Source: Platanthera guangdongensis (taxonomy: Eukaryota > Streptophyta > Magnoliopsida > Asparagales > Orchidaceae). From it: 64,000 nucleotides of DNA. A program made the translations under genes and the position numbers. Of the stretch, positions 1 through 11,929 are shown piece after piece (position 1 is the stretch's first letter; each line of letters opens with the position of its first letter). The stretch lies in the NCBI GenBank assembly GCA_039583875.1, contig CM077159.1:103067287-103131286 (forward strand), written 5' to 3'. The notes beneath the pieces were generated by a model, which saw only the letters and a list, made by a program, of their open reading frames with translations, searched no databases and had not been told where the DNA came from.

Positions 1-1821
1 CCAACCACGTTTCTTCACACGGCCTTCAAGGGACTTTAGCAACAAGCCTCCATTCCACTCATTTCATATCAAGCAGCAGCACCTGCAAACACATACCCAC
101 AAAGGAGCAGCAAACAAAGTAACAGTTAGCTTTAGCTGACCACTTATAATGGCCCTACCCCGTTACCCGGGGCAGTGGTTCCTTTCCTGTATGCATTTCC
201 ATCCACATAACTATCAAGCTACCAATCACAATCACATCACAAACGCTGGTATCCACTAGACGCTCCGTGCACTCAGGGCACGTTATGGTGTACCGGACTC
301 CGTGGCAACACCACCGATTAGAGGTTATTAACATGTTGGCTGGCCGGTCCTAGTCCACCAGCATGCAGACCGGCAATATTCCGCCCAGAACACTCAGAGG
401 TGAGAACCTCACGGCAAACTTGAGCATTAACAAATCAATCCACCATTATGGTGCAGCAAGTAGGGTCTGCCTCACTTCCTCCCACACCTTGCCATTAATC
501 GACCTCTCCACCAGGAGCAGGTTGGCCTTTCCCGTTACCTAATCCGTCAGTAGCGCAGTAGTAGATGCGGGTCGGCCTTCCCTCATGAGTAGCCACAACT
601 AGTGCCCACCTCTCTCACATCACAAGGGACGCAAAAGCCCCCCCAAAATGAGCAATCATACAAAAGTGCTTACACGTACAGTTCATATGCATCCATCAAA
701 TACATGGAGTCTTCTCCGGTTTACCCATGATCATCACCAATCCAGTCTATCCGTCCAGATGGGCTTCATACAGCATGCCTACGCCGTACCCCACACTTCC
801 TGCTCTACATGCAAACTCAACGAAGGAATCGCTTACGAGATCCACCTCTTGATGGAGGATTCCAAGCACATGCATAACGTAAAGGACTTCGATGTCCAAG
901 AAGGAGATCACTACCCTTGAAGATTGCCTCGGTGCCATGAAGTAGCCGGATGGAAGTCACCGCCCCGGCTTTGCCTTTACGGAACCGCTCTCGGAACTTC
1001 AATCCGCACTCCACAGCTCCTTCAACCGCTGGTTCTCTTTCCTCCTTCCTTCCCTTTCTCTCCCTTTCTCTTTCTCTCTCTCTCTTGACAGGAGAAGAAG
1101 AATAAGGAGATTGAAAAATGAGGGAAGAAGCCTCATTCTCGGCCCCTTTTAACCACAGGGAAGAGTTCTGGACCATTAGATCCAGAACAAAAAAATGAAC
1201 GATCAGAAAATGCTGACAAAAAAACTTTTCGGGCCCGACACGCCCGTATCACAGGGCGTGTACCTTAAGCGGTACACGAACCGACTTATTCTGACTTATC
1301 TACGACAAGGTAACACGCCCATGTCATGCCCGTGTTAGCTTAGTCACACCCCTGACATGGGGCATGTAAAGAACTCGAGACCTACTCGAGAGGTCTTACT
1401 CGAGAGAAAACCAACTACTCGAGTACCCAAATAGTACACGCCCGTGTCACTGGGATGACACGCCCGTGTCACCCCCCTCTTACTCGAGTACTTTTCCACC
1501 TACTTGAGTACATTTCGATCTACACAAGAACTACTCGAGTATGAGTGGGACACGCCCTGTGACACGCCCGTGTCACAGGCCGTGTACCTTTTTCTCGAGT
1601 ATTCGTCGACCTCAACTACTCGAGAGAAAATCGTTGACCAGGGGAGGACACGCCCTAGGTCACGCCCCCTGACACGCCCGTGTCACGGGCGTGTACCTCC
1701 CAAAAATTCGTCGAACGAATTTCATAGACCACGCGCCAATCTGCTCAACCCGAGCAGGACACCCCCGTGTCCCAGGCCGTGTCATCCAATATCTTCCCAT
1801 TCTGAAATTTAGGCTGTTACA
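1..1821 (-). mobile_element. Element O: partial LTR, minus strand, cut by window start
   Basis: Read on the minus strand the segment begins TGTAACAGCC at 1821, a typical plant gypsy LTR start. It then passes a motif array (1785-1236), a TTAAAAGG box (plus 1145-1152), a CT/GA-rich leader and the kind of GC-rich LTR tail seen in elements A and L. It abuts position 1822 in the middle of element A's pol, so it is an insertion into A. The other end and any target duplication lie outside the window. The LTR start and array resemble element M at the right end of the window, so the two may be one family. Open frames here, such as 817-1176 minus, are low-complexity and not genes. Confidence 0.65.
1236..1785 (-). 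repeat. Motif array in O: CACG-type and TACTCGAGTA palindromes
   Basis: Two motif types alternate. One is GACACG/CGTGTC built around CACGCCCGTGTC. The other is CTCGAG, which occurs about eight times between 1373 and 1625, several as the perfect palindrome TACTCGAGTA. TTCGTCGACC also occurs near 1603. The array lies in the first 600 bp of the LTR as read on the minus strand, i.e. in U3. Confidence 0.85.
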
Positions 1822-3432
1822 TTATGTTCCAGGCAAAGGAAATGTGGTTGCGGATGCATTAAGTTGCAGAGCTCTCTCACTGGCCAATTGGTTAATGATG
1901 CATGATGAGCGTCTCATTCAAGATTTGGAGGCCTTAGAGATATCTTGTATTGATAGGAGATCGAGTGCTGAAGCACGTTTGAGTTGGATTGAGGTGCAGT
2001 ATGACCTCACTGATCGGATTCAGTAGGCTTTGGATTTGGATGACAACATGAAGTGGCTCATGGCGGAGGCTTTGGATGGGTCTAATGCCCAGTTTAAGGT
2101 TGATAATGGGGTGTTGTGGAAAGACAGTCATTTGTGCATCCCAAAAGTGTGTACAATATGGGAGGAGTTGATGTATGAGGCTCATTACACAAAGTACTCA
2201 ATCTACCTGGGGAGCACAAAGATGTACAAAGACATGAAAAAGCTTTTCTGGTGGCCCGGGCTGAAAAAGGATGTGGCGCTTTTTGTGGCTAAGTGTCAAA
2301 CTTGTGCTTTAGTGAAGACTAAGTGCCAGAATCCCGGTGGATTCTTGTAGCCTTTGCATATATCAGAGTGGAAGTTTGACAATATATCCATGGATTTCAT
2401 GCACGGTTTGCTAAGATCGCAGAAGGGAAATGTTGCTATCTGGGTGATCGTAGATCGTTTGATGAAAATGTCGCACTTCATCCCGAATAGGTAGGACGAT
2501 TCAGTTTTTAAAACTAGCAAATCTATATGTGTAGAATAATGTTCGTCTACACGGTGTTCCCCATAGCATTGTGAGTGACCGGGATGGGCAGTTCATGTCT
2601 AACGATTGGAGGTTGGTACATCAACTATTGGGGACCAAACTAAAGTTCAGTACGGCCTTTCATTCACAGATGGATGGTCAAACCGAGAGAGTCAACAGGA
2701 TGATGGAGGACATGCTTCACATGTGTGCCTTAGATTTTTGAAAAAGGTGGGAGGATCACCTATATATATGATTGAGTTCGCATACAACAACAACTACCAG
2801 AAGATTATCCTAATGGCGCCCTTCGAGGCCCTTTATGGTAGGAAGTGTCGTTCTCCATTATCATGGTTAGAGACTGGCAAGTCCAAGTTGTACAAGCAGA
2901 AGGACGTCGACGATGCAACTTTGATTGTGCGTGCACTCCGAGAGCGATTGCTGGTTGCATAAGATAGGCAAGCTATTACTATGATGCCAAGCACAGAAAC
3001 GTCGAATTCGTCGTGGGCGATTGGGTATACTTGAAGATCAAACCATTCAAGAGTGTGTCGAGGATTCGTCGACCTAAAAAGCTAAGTCCGAGATACTGTG
3101 GGCCATTTGATGTGTTGGAGCGTGCTTGTGAAGTGCCTTACTGGTTGAAGCTTTCAACGGAACTAAGTGGTCTACATGACGTATTCCATATATTGCTGTT
3201 GTGGAAGGCGGTGCAAGAGCTTACGCTATTGATCATTGTAGATCAAGTATCGGTGGATGGTGGGTTTACAACGAAGGTCAAACCCATTCACATTGAGGAT
3301 GTGGATGTCAAATGACTTCATAATAAGGAAGTCAGGATGGTTAAGGTTCGCTGGGACAACTGTGAAAGAAAGGAGCTTTCTTGGGAGAGGGAACAAACCA
3401 TGAAGGCCGAGTTCCCCGAGCTTTTCATTTGA
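1822..3432 (+). pseudogene. Element A: Ty3/gypsy pol remnant (RNase H end, integrase, chromodomain)
   Basis: The frames read, in order: the C-terminal end of RNase H (GKGNVVADALS), the integrase zinc finger (YEAHYTKYSIYLGSTKM ... CQTCALVK), the integrase core (VIVDRLMKM, IVSDRDGQF, EFAYNNNYQ, FEALYGRKCRSPLSW), a GPY-type tail (KLSPRYCGPFDVLE) and a chromodomain-like end (MVKVRWDN, ELSWERE). The frame is broken by stops at about 2024, 2348, 2492, 2739 and 2960 and by frameshifts, so no integrase can be made. It is the same lineage as element L: both share MHDERLIQ-LEALEISC just after RNase H. The gag, protease and RT are missing because element O cuts the sequence at 1822. Confidence 0.9.
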
Positions 3433-3499
3433 TGTATACTTTCACAGTATAAATTTTATTTATTTTCCTACAATGCATAATTTCGGAACGAAATTCTTT

Positions 3500-3513
3500 A
3501 AGTGGCGGAGATT
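3500..3513 (+). other. Polypurine tract of element A
   Basis: AAGTGGCGGAGATT lies directly before the LTR start TGTAATG, the expected place for the plus-strand primer. Confidence 0.75.
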
Positions 3514-3599
3514 TGTAATGTCCCAATTTTATTAAGGCAGGGAATGGTGTTCTGGAGGTTATCACTTGACGATATCTAGGTACTGCGAAGTGTTAGCCA

Positions 3600-3918
3600 T
3601 TTTATTGTACGAGTTCTCGGGAATTTAACACCCAGCGGTAGGGTTACCGCAAGCAATAGGGTTACCGCAGGTGGTAGCTTGGAAATTTATTTGTCAAGCG
3701 CACGTGTTACTACCGCGCGATGGTAGTAGCTATCACGTGCCGGTAGTAGGGGTGGTCATGATGTAACGGTTACAACATACCGCGAGGTGCTAGCTTCCTA
3801 ACACTCGGCATTAGCGAATCTGTAACAGTGTGGCCACGTGTTGTCCTGTGATTGGAGGGCCTGAGCGGTTACATGCAAAACAAGGATGTACCGCGTGGCG
3901 ATAGATAGTTACCGTGCG
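3600..3918 (+). repeat. TACCGC/CGGTAG motif array in LTR A
   Basis: Repeats of TACCGC, CGGTAG and GGTAGTAG occur on both strands, for example near 3640, 3710-3750, 3780, 3888 and 3912. The array ends about 10 bp before the TATA box. Confidence 0.75.
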
Positions 3919-3926
3919 ATAGTTGC

Positions 3927-3938
3927 TTTATATATATG
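3927..3938 (+). promoter_or_regulatory. TATA box candidate of LTR A
   Basis: TTTATATATATG sits directly after the TACCGC array and before a CT-rich stretch ('catttcctcttc') where transcription could start. This fits a U3/R boundary near 3965. Confidence 0.6.
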
Positions 3939-5648
3939 CCTTGTTCCATCATTTCCTCTTCATTATTCTGGAGTTGGAGTGTTTGTCCTAGTTTTCTGGA
4001 GGATGAGCAGTAGCACCGGGAAGGAGGGTTCTCGCCACCATTAGAGATTCGGAGTCTGGATTCACGAAGTGAGTTCGGATCTACGGAGACATAACCAGAG
4101 CGGTCGTTTCTAACGGTCTATATTTCTCCCATGGTGCCAAAGAGGACTACAAGGGTAACGATCATCTTCCTTATACATATGAAGTCCTTTGTTTTGGTAT
4201 TTTAGGGTAGACGCTCCACGAATACGTGGAAGTGGTTCTCCCAATGGGTAGATCTGTGTATCCCCGTAGTGTTGCATTTAGATCCGGAATCGACGTACGG
4301 AATATGCATGTTGGGTGAAACCAATCCGGATAGGTTGGTCTGGATTGGTGATGTGTGTATGTTTTGTGTGCCGGAGAAGACTCTATTATAATCACGTAGA
4401 TTTCGGGGTTGCGGTGTGTGCAGATGACTGCGTCGAGAGTACTGGGGGTAGTCTCCAACAAAATATCCAAAAAGGGGAAGAACTGATAGTCTGTCCCCTA
4501 CCATGCGGTGGTTGTGCCATCGCTGGCTATAACTTCCTGTAAGTTATGTTTAGTTGTGAAGCCTGTCTCTGGGAGACCTGTGGGCTATTACATGTGAAGC
4601 CTGTCTCTTGGAGACTTGTGGGCTATTTTGTTAGGCCTCTCTTGTGAGACCTTCGAGTTGTGATGGTCTGTCTCTAAAAGACCTGAGGGCCAGTATGTGG
4701 AGCGTGAGCTTAAGTTGCTCAGCTTTGTTAGCCATGAAAGCTAACCTAAGTTCATAATAGGGTTATGAATTTTAAGGAAATGTGAAAGGGGATCCCGACC
4801 CACGTCGTGGCTAACGCGCCTGGCGAATAGAGCACGAGAAAAGGCTGAACTGTACCCAAACCTTGTCAGCTATCTTGGAGTGAGTCATACAGTGGATCTA
4901 CAAATCATTTTGACTTTGCCGGAGGTTCGGGGCGTGGTCTCTGGCTGTGGCCTAGTGAGACAAAAAGCTCAAACTTTTTTGACCGTTAGTTAATTGTGGT
5001 GTGACCCTTGCGGTCTTGTGCACCAAGAGTGTGCCTGAGAGCACGGGGCGTTGGGCGTTTGCGCTAACTTCTGTGGCTAATGGTCCTTAAGTTGCACATT
5101 TTGATTTCCATTTTGTGATTATATTATTGCATGTAGGGAAGATGTACCGCCGCCCTGAATGAGCGGTGGTGTCATTAAAATTTGCTCAACTAATGCTGAC
5201 CATTGCAATTATTTGCCACCATACGGTAGAATGTGCTTGCATGTGTAGCGAAGCAAAGCTGGATCTAGCAGGATAAAGACTAGGAGAGCTGAGTTGGCCC
5301 TTGAAGGACAAAGCGAAGTGCCCGTTGTGTTTATTTCATTCTCATGTGTGGTCTGCCTGCCTGTCGATTTTTGCAAGATACTCTAATTTGAGTTGAACCA
5401 TGTTAGGCCTTAAGGCCAAAACCTTCTTTGTGTATTTGTCTTTCATTCCTTTGTTGTAATGCACATTCATGTTATTGGGATCTATCTATAACCTTTAAAT
5501 TACTTTTTCTAGATTGCAATCTGTGTTAGGATGCAAAATATTGGATTATGGTTTCAATTTTGTAAGTCTTAGGTCTGTCCGTTGTATATGGCGTCAAGTC
5601 CTGGCCGGACCTTCTGTTATATGATATGTGAAAGGTGGGGGTGTTACA

Positions 5649-6244
5649 CATGCATGCCTTTTGGTGGGTTCGTGTCAGGTTATTGATGCCCACTGGAGAT
5701 TTTGTAGAATGTTAAGTTACTTGCTAGCTGCAAAGTCACTTTCTAGATAATTTATTGGTTTTGCTTGCTCTCTGGGAAGGATTTATGGTAGGATTGTATG
5801 TTAGTTATTTTCAAGCTATAAAAGTATCATTATGCTTATCTCATACTCATGGCATCTTTTAAATCAGATGTCATAATATTTTAACGAACGTAAAAGCTCT
5901 TTTCTTACTTATATTAAATCTAGAGGTATGCATATCATGAGTTGAACTTTTGGAGGTTTCTGCTCATATGGGATAATAGTCGAGCAAAATAAAGTATTTT
6001 GTGCAACATATATTTATATTTTCATCCGTGGACTAGATTATCCACTGAGCCGAGGAATACGACCGTCAAAATTAACTAAAAATATGTTTTCTTTAAGATA
6101 AACTTGAGAATTTCATGATTAGTGTCAGGAGAAGTTTTTTGCCTGAGTGTCTGCGGTTATCCCCTGCACGGCGTGGAAACACGACGCATGTTTTTTCTAA
6201 CTCTGATATATCATTTAAATGCGGAGAAAATGTGGGTCGTGACA
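5649..6244 (+). mobile_element. Element B: right end of 5' LTR
   Basis: About 600 bp align closely with 29761-30375 ('tgggttcgtgtcaggtt' onward), which is the right part of B's 3' LTR. The end 'gggtcgtgaca' is followed at once by a Met-type primer site, marking the LTR/leader border. The left part of this LTR is missing because element A inserted here. Confidence 0.85.
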
Positions 6245-6258
6245 TTTGGTATCAAAAG
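6245..6258 (+). other. Primer-binding site of element B (initiator-Met type)
   Basis: TTTGGTATCAAAAG contains TGGTATCA, the usual plant LTR-retrotransposon site complementary to the 3' end of initiator tRNA-Met. Confidence 0.85.
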
Positions 6259-6364
6259 TGTAGGTTTTAGTGGTCTTGTTCCATTTCATACATACACCAA
6301 TGTGTCATCAGTATGTATTGGCTAAAGAATGAACATTACACTCATAAGCATGATATGAAGTATA

Positions 6365-6545
6365 CGAGGCATATTATGTACTATGGGATGCATAATATGT
6401 TTTTGTATATAGATCCTCATAGGAAGCAACATGTGACTATTATGTAGTATGAGATACATAACAATCATCACATGAATGCCCATTAGATTTTACCTTTTCA
6501 TTACATGCAATATTATGTAGTATGAGATGCATAATATTTCATATG
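6365..6545 (+). repeat. Triplicate ATTATGTA...CATAA motif in B leader
   Basis: Three diverged copies of a roughly 25-base motif (ATTATGTAGTATGAGATGCA and variants) lie near 6373, 6438 and 6511. Each has near-inverted ends ATTATG/CATAAT. They are in the untranslated leader (6259-6887), which otherwise shows no coding sequence. Confidence 0.7.
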
Positions 6546-6887
6546 TACACCGCTCATAACATGCATTAAGTCCTTTATTAGAGTGCATAACATAACATGC
6601 ATAATATAACATAACATCAACACTGATGCCAAGCTAAGATTTACATGATGGCATACGTACACATATGGATTTAAACCAAAAAGAATTAAAATTAATGCAT
6701 TCATAGTTTATGCACATGAGTCAATAAGATGACAGTATATCAACCTAAGTTAAGCATATCATCATTTATGAAAATCCCAGAGCAAGTTAGTGGCATGAGC
6801 AAGTATCTATACAAATATGGTCTGAACTAAGTTGGGTAGTTCCAGCATTAATCTAGGTTTTGATTAATTGTTCATTGTGTTATTAGG

Positions 6888-8117
6888 ATGTCGCATAAGC
6901 GTGTTGTGATGAGGTCGACTCCCTAGTCTGAGGGCGGTTCGTCAGGTGTGCAAAGTGAGGTTTTGATTGAAGGGCTGCGGCTGAGCAATAAGGCTTTGTC
7001 TTGGAAGATGGTTGAGATGCAATCGCAAATTTAGGCATTGTTGACTGTCATTTCAGGATAGTAGCCTAGAGTGCATGACCCTGTTGTGTGTCAAGCCATT
7101 CGTTTTCCTCCTACTTTGTTGGTTCCTCCAGTTCTGTTGCCACCAGAGATGAATTTCATTTCACATTTTCAACGATTTTGACCTCCTACCTATGACGGTA
7201 GAGCTGACTTCATGGAACTGGATGATTGGATTATTGATATCGAGGAAATGTTCTATATTTAGAAATATCTACTGACCAAAGAGTGATGGTTGCCGCGTAC
7301 TAGCTGAAGGGCCTTGCGAAGAGCTGGTGGATATGGGAAAAAGAGAACCTTAGAGATGGATGTTCCTGGGAATCTTTCAAGGAGTTGTTATTGAGGAAAT
7401 TTCTGCCGTCGATCGAGCAAGACTGTTTGATGAACAACTTTCTACATCTGAAGCAAAGAAAACTCTCAGTTAGTGAGTACGAGATATAGTTCAACAAGTT
7501 GAGCAGGTTTGCCTCGAATTTTGTAGCCTCTGAAGTGAACAGAGTAAAGCGCTTTATGGGTGGTCTTATGAGTGACATCCAGTAATTGGGTAGTGCGTAA
7601 AGATATGAGCATTATGCTGAGGCAGTAGAAGCTACTATGAAAGTTGAAGAGATTGATAATGCCAAGAATTCTTGTATGCAAATGAGGAAGGATAAGAGAA
7701 AGTTTGATGATATTAAAAGCTCTCGGGATTCTGGTCCTGCTTCGAAAAAGGAAGCACGAAGGTGTGTAGTTTCTCTGGCCGGCCAGACCATCCGTTCGAA
7801 AAGTGTTTCAAAAGGTTGGGATTTCAGAAGCAACAACATGTTCTTGCAAGTCAGAGCACACCCAAAGGAGATCTAGTCAGTACTTCATATAAGTAGAAGG
7901 GACATGATGTTTCCCGTTGTTGGAGTAAAGATAAGGTATGCTTCCAGTGTTTACAAAAAGGGAATTTGAAGTCTAGATACCAGCGGTCTCAGTCCCCTCT
8001 ACAACCAGTTCTACTTCAAGCCTTGCTGCCGCCGCAACATTTGGATAAAGGGAAGGGCAAGATGAATGTGATGACTTTGGAAGAAGCACAGACGTCCACC
8101 CAAGTGAACTTAGGTTA
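6888..8117 (+). pseudogene. Element B: gag remnant
   Basis: A possible start ATG lies at 6888 (MSHKRVVMRS). The capsid region is recognisable as PPTYDGRADFMELDDWI, then a W-rich stretch (LKGLAKSWW), WESFKELLLRKFLP and SEYE--FNKLSRFASNF, as in Ty3/gypsy Gag. Towards the end are two damaged zinc knuckles. One ends in HPFEKC (7740-7810). The other reads CFQCLQKGNLKSRY at about 7938, with the His and last Cys replaced. Stops and frameshifts occur throughout, starting about 40 bases after the ATG. Confidence 0.85.
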
Positions 8118-8159
8118 GATTCTAATCTGGTTCTTAGCTCATAGCTTTAGTTTCAATGT

Positions 8160-8560
8160 TGGTTGATTAATTACATATGTGATTTTATAGGGATGCTTAA
8201 GGTAAAGAATCATTGGGCGCATATTCTATTTTATTCTGTTGCTACCCACTCGTTAGTGGCTAGGACTTTCGTGGAAAGTCGGTGTCTGACTCTTGATCAA
8301 TTTGGCGATCCATTTTGCATTAAGTTTCCCTCGGGTGATTCAGTTTTGTCGAAACAGGGTATCTAGTGTTGCCCTATACTTTTATGCAATTTTCTAGCTT
8401 TGTGGATCTGAAGGTGCTAGACTTGGAGGACTTTGATATGATTCTGGTCATGAACTGGTTGTTCAGATATGATGTGGTTATCCAATGCAAGGTTAAGCGT
8501 TTGGACTTCAAGTTGGACAATGGACACCCGAGGAGTGTGTATGGTCTTATGCGGCAGGGT
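8160..8560 (+). pseudogene. Element B: aspartic protease remnant
   Basis: FYSVATHSLVA near 8228 stands where family members have D(S/T)GATHSF; the catalytic Asp and Gly are lost. The flap and C-terminal half follow in a second frame: LEDFDMILVMNWLFRYDVVIQC corresponds to the usual FDVILGMDWL...IDC. A stop at about 8365 separates the halves. Such proteases cut the Gag-Pol polyprotein; this one cannot. Confidence 0.8.
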
Positions 8561-8639
8561 TCCACAATTATTTATGCGGTATGTGCACAGAAGCTTTTAG
8601 ATTCCTGTTGTTGTGCTTATTTGGTTTATTTTTTGGAAT

Positions 8640-9566
8640 CTGTTGGTAGTTTTCCTCATGTCGAGGATGTTCCTGTGGTGCAAGAGTTTCCTGATGTTTT
8701 CGCAGAGAGTCTTCCTGGTCTTCCACTTGGGAGAGATGTGGAGTTTGATATAGTTTTGGATACGGGTACTCGCCCTATTGCTAAGGTATCGTTCTGCATG
8801 ACCTTGTGCGAGCTGGAAGAGTTGTGTACCCAGCAAGATGAGTTGTTGCAATGTGGATTCATTAGGCAGTGTTCTTTGCCTTGGGGTGCTCCCATCTTGT
8901 TTGAAAAAAGAAGGATGGATCTATGAGGTTGTGCATTGATTGTAGGGAATTGAATAAGATAATTATCAAAAACAGGTATCACTTGCCTTTGATAGATGAT
9001 TTGTTTGATCAGTTGCGTGATAGTAAGGTGTTTTCGAAGTTTGACCTTCGTTCAGGCTACCATCAGTTGAGGATCCGTGATACGGATGTTTCACGCACTG
9101 TCTTTCATTCTTGGCATGGACATTTTGAGTTTTTTGTGTTGGGCGTTGGATTGAGGAATGCACCCTCTGCCATCATAGACATGATGAACAGAGTGTTTAA
9201 GGATTTTTTGGATCAGTTTGTGGTTATTTTTATTGACGATGTTCTTATATATTCCCAGAGTGTTGAGAAGCATGCCCAACACTTGTGTTTAGTTCTGTCT
9301 ACTTTAAGAGAACATAAGTTGTATGCCAAGTTGAGTAAGTGCGAGTTTTGGCTACCTTAGGTGTCCTTTTTGGGTCATGTTGTGAATTAAGACGGAATTT
9401 TCGTTGACCCGGAGAAGATAGCTGTTGTGATGAATTGAAAAAGACATACCACACCTAAAGAGATAAGAAGCTTCTTTGGCTTGGCATGATATTATAGTAG
9501 GTTCACGGAAGGATTCTTTGCATTGTCTGCGCCTTTGACTAAACTTACGTAAAAGAATGCAACTAA
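8640..9566 (+). pseudogene. Element B: reverse transcriptase remnant
   Basis: The linker EFPDVFAESLPGLP precedes the RT. The fingers region ([37 protein letters not shown]) and the active site FIDDVLIYS (normally (Y/F)xDD) are intact from about 8923 to 9357. The thumb follows in broken frames (SFFGLA near 9472, APLTKLT near 9530). A frameshift at 8926 separates linker and RT, and stops follow at 9358, 9388 and 9437. The sequence ends where element C's LTR begins. RNase H is absent; the integrase is found again at about 25902. Confidence 0.9.
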
Positions 9567-10527
9567 TGGGGTTAAAACTCAAAAAATTATTTAGGACACG
9601 CGGCGCCCCGGGCGATTTATTTAAAAAAGCAGATTTGGTTTTATTTTGGAAGATGGGGCGCGCGGATTTATTATTTGGATATAAAACAGGTGAAATCGAG
9701 TTTTAATGAAAGTAGGCAAGTGCACTTATCACGTGTAGTACAGGTTATTCCGGTGAGGAATATCGGGGTCGTATTGTTCTTGGGGTCGGGTTAATTATTT
9801 CTACTCTTCCCTAGAGGGGACTATTATTTTCCCGAAAATTATCTTGTCGTGATAATATTTATATATATAAAAACAGAAAATAAAAACATTAAAGATGGAG
9901 CCGATGAATATCTTAGCGCACCTGTATCGAATCGAATTTGAACGAAAATAAACTTTTAATAAAAAGAGATTCTAAATTTCGAATTAATTTAGGCGGAGAC
10001 TTGGTCGTGGAGGTTCCATAAAAATTAGCTCACCTATCTCTAGGACTATCTATCACCTGAACATTAAGACTATTCGACCGGTCTCTTGTCCGACGAAGGA
10101 TTCCTCTTAATGCCCGCATTATGCTAAGAACCCTATTGTTGGGTGGGGAACCCAATCCGGTAGAGTTTGCACCCCTCCTCTCTCGAGGGTTAGTGCGGAA
10201 CTCCATTTACTAAGGGGCGATCGGTTCATACACACGGCCTCTCGGCTAGCTAGCTTATGGACTACGGAAATAGAGCCCACACATTGATATGTGTTTCTAC
10301 GCTTCATAAACCCGGGACAAACCTTAAGTAATTTAATTAATTAGAAAAACAGGAACTTTAATTATTTAAAGCTATTTTATATGTCCTAATGCTCTTTGAT
10401 ACTGAGGGCTCAGAGTGGGTAGCCACTCATCGGAATGGGGACAGCTTCAGAAAGAAAGCGATAAAATGAAAGCAAAAAATAAAGCTGAAAATGAAAGCAG
10501 TAAAATAGAGCATGGAAGAAAGCGGTA

Positions 10528-10875
10528 AATTGCAAGTCCTACTCAAACGAGTAGGCGGAAATGAAAGCGAGTCCTACTCTAACGAGTAGGAGAAAATAAA
10601 TGCACACACGCACACTCTACAGAAATGAAAACACACACACGCACTCTACTGAAATTAAAAACTCACACACACAAGTCCTACTCAAATGAGTAGGCGGAAA
10701 ATTAAAGCGAGTCCTACTCAAATGAGTAGGGGAAAATAAATGCACACACCCACACAGTCGACAGAAATAAAAACACACACATGCACTCTACAGAAATTTA
10801 AAACTCACACACACAAGTCCTACTAAAATGAGTAGGCAGAAAATTAAAGCGAGTCCTACTAAAACGAGTAGGCAA
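10528..10875. repeat. Hairpin array CCTACTC-aaac-GAGTAGG in LTR C
   Basis: Six or so copies of a 7-bp inverted repeat around a 4- to 6-base loop, each preceded by 'aagt' or 'gagt' and followed by AT-rich spacers with CA microsatellites. The same array occurs at 22700-23045 (other LTR of C) and 34115-34725 (solo LTR E). Confidence 0.88.
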
Positions 10876-11905
10876 AAATAAATGCATACACTCACGCACT
10901 CTATAGAAATAATAATGCACACACGCTACTAAAAATTAAAACTCCACACTACAGAAATAAAACACACTCACACACTCTATAGGAATTTAAACTCACTCAC
11001 ACACACTCTACAGGAAATAAAAACTCACTCACGCACTGTACAGGAAATTAAAACTCACTCACGCACTCTACAGGAAGGAAAGAAAGCTATAAAATCTATC
11101 TCATACACACACACATACGTACAAAAATGCGAAAAACAAAGTGCTCTAAAAAATAAAACAACTACATTTCTACCGCTAGAATGTGGTAGAAATGCATAGA
11201 AAGAGAAAAAAAATTAAAAGATCCAAACGGTTTTGAAATAAAAGCAAAATGAAAATGCTCGAAAAATTAAAACAATTATAATTTTTTCAGGTAGAACTTT
11301 ATAAATATACATAAAATGTCGAAATAAAAATTAAACGGGCAAAACGGTTGTGAAATAAAAGCAAAATGAAAATGCTCGAAAACTTAAAACGATTATATTT
11401 TTATTCTTATAACTCCATAAAAGTGGTTAAAAAGAGAATAAAATTGAGAGAAACAAAAGAGGTTTTACAGAAATGAAAAGACTAAATTTAAAGAAAAATC
11501 AAAACCACCTTTTATAATAATTTTTTACGAATTTATAGAAATGAAATAGAAAGCTATAAAATCCCAAGTCTAACAAAACTAAGTAAAAATAACTAAGTAT
11601 AAAAGCATGAAAACTAATCTCTTACACACACACACACACATTTTCAAAGAACAAAAATAAAGATAAAATAAGAGAAAAATAAGATTGCTTAGGGTGGGCA
11701 CATAGATGAAGTCCAAAACCATGTAATGGGGAAAAACTACATTTGTATTAAGACTAAAAGATGATTATAAAGTTAAAACTAAAACAAAAGAGAGAGGGGG
11801 GGGGGGAGAAAATCCCATTACATAGCTTGGAAATCCACCTATGCAACACCTCCCTAAGGAAAAATGGTCCAAAAAAAAAGAACAAGAAGATATACAAAAA
11901 GCTTC

Positions 11906-11913
11906 TTTTTATA
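11906..11913 (-). promoter_or_regulatory. TATA box candidate of LTR C
   Basis: TATAAAAA on the minus strand, about 20 bp downstream (in element orientation) of the CACG array. The solo LTR E has CTATAAAAG in the same position (35535-35543). Confidence 0.6.
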
Positions 11914-11929
11914 GAAAAACTTTTCCAAG

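Larger units (their letters stand above)
3514..5648 (+). mobile_element. Element A: 3' LTR, about 2.1 kb
   Basis: It starts TGTAATGTCCC after the polypurine tract and ends GGGTGTTACA, giving TGTAA...TTACA termini. Middle blocks match element L's LTR: 'tagatccgga' followed by 'gccggagaagactct' at about 4270-4385 corresponds to 57550-57660 in L. Just outside the right end the sequence continues as the interior of element B's LTR, so A inserted there. It carries the TACCGC array and a TATA box. Short open frames inside it are not genes. Confidence 0.88.

Noticed and set aside
817..1176. 119-codon minus frame with an Arg/Glu repeat
   Set aside because: Produced by a CT microsatellite in the leader part of LTR O.
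4171..4542. Three overlapping frames of 75-100 codons in LTR A
   Set aside because: They lie in the R/U5 part of the LTR, opposite to each other, and are not conserved in LTR L.
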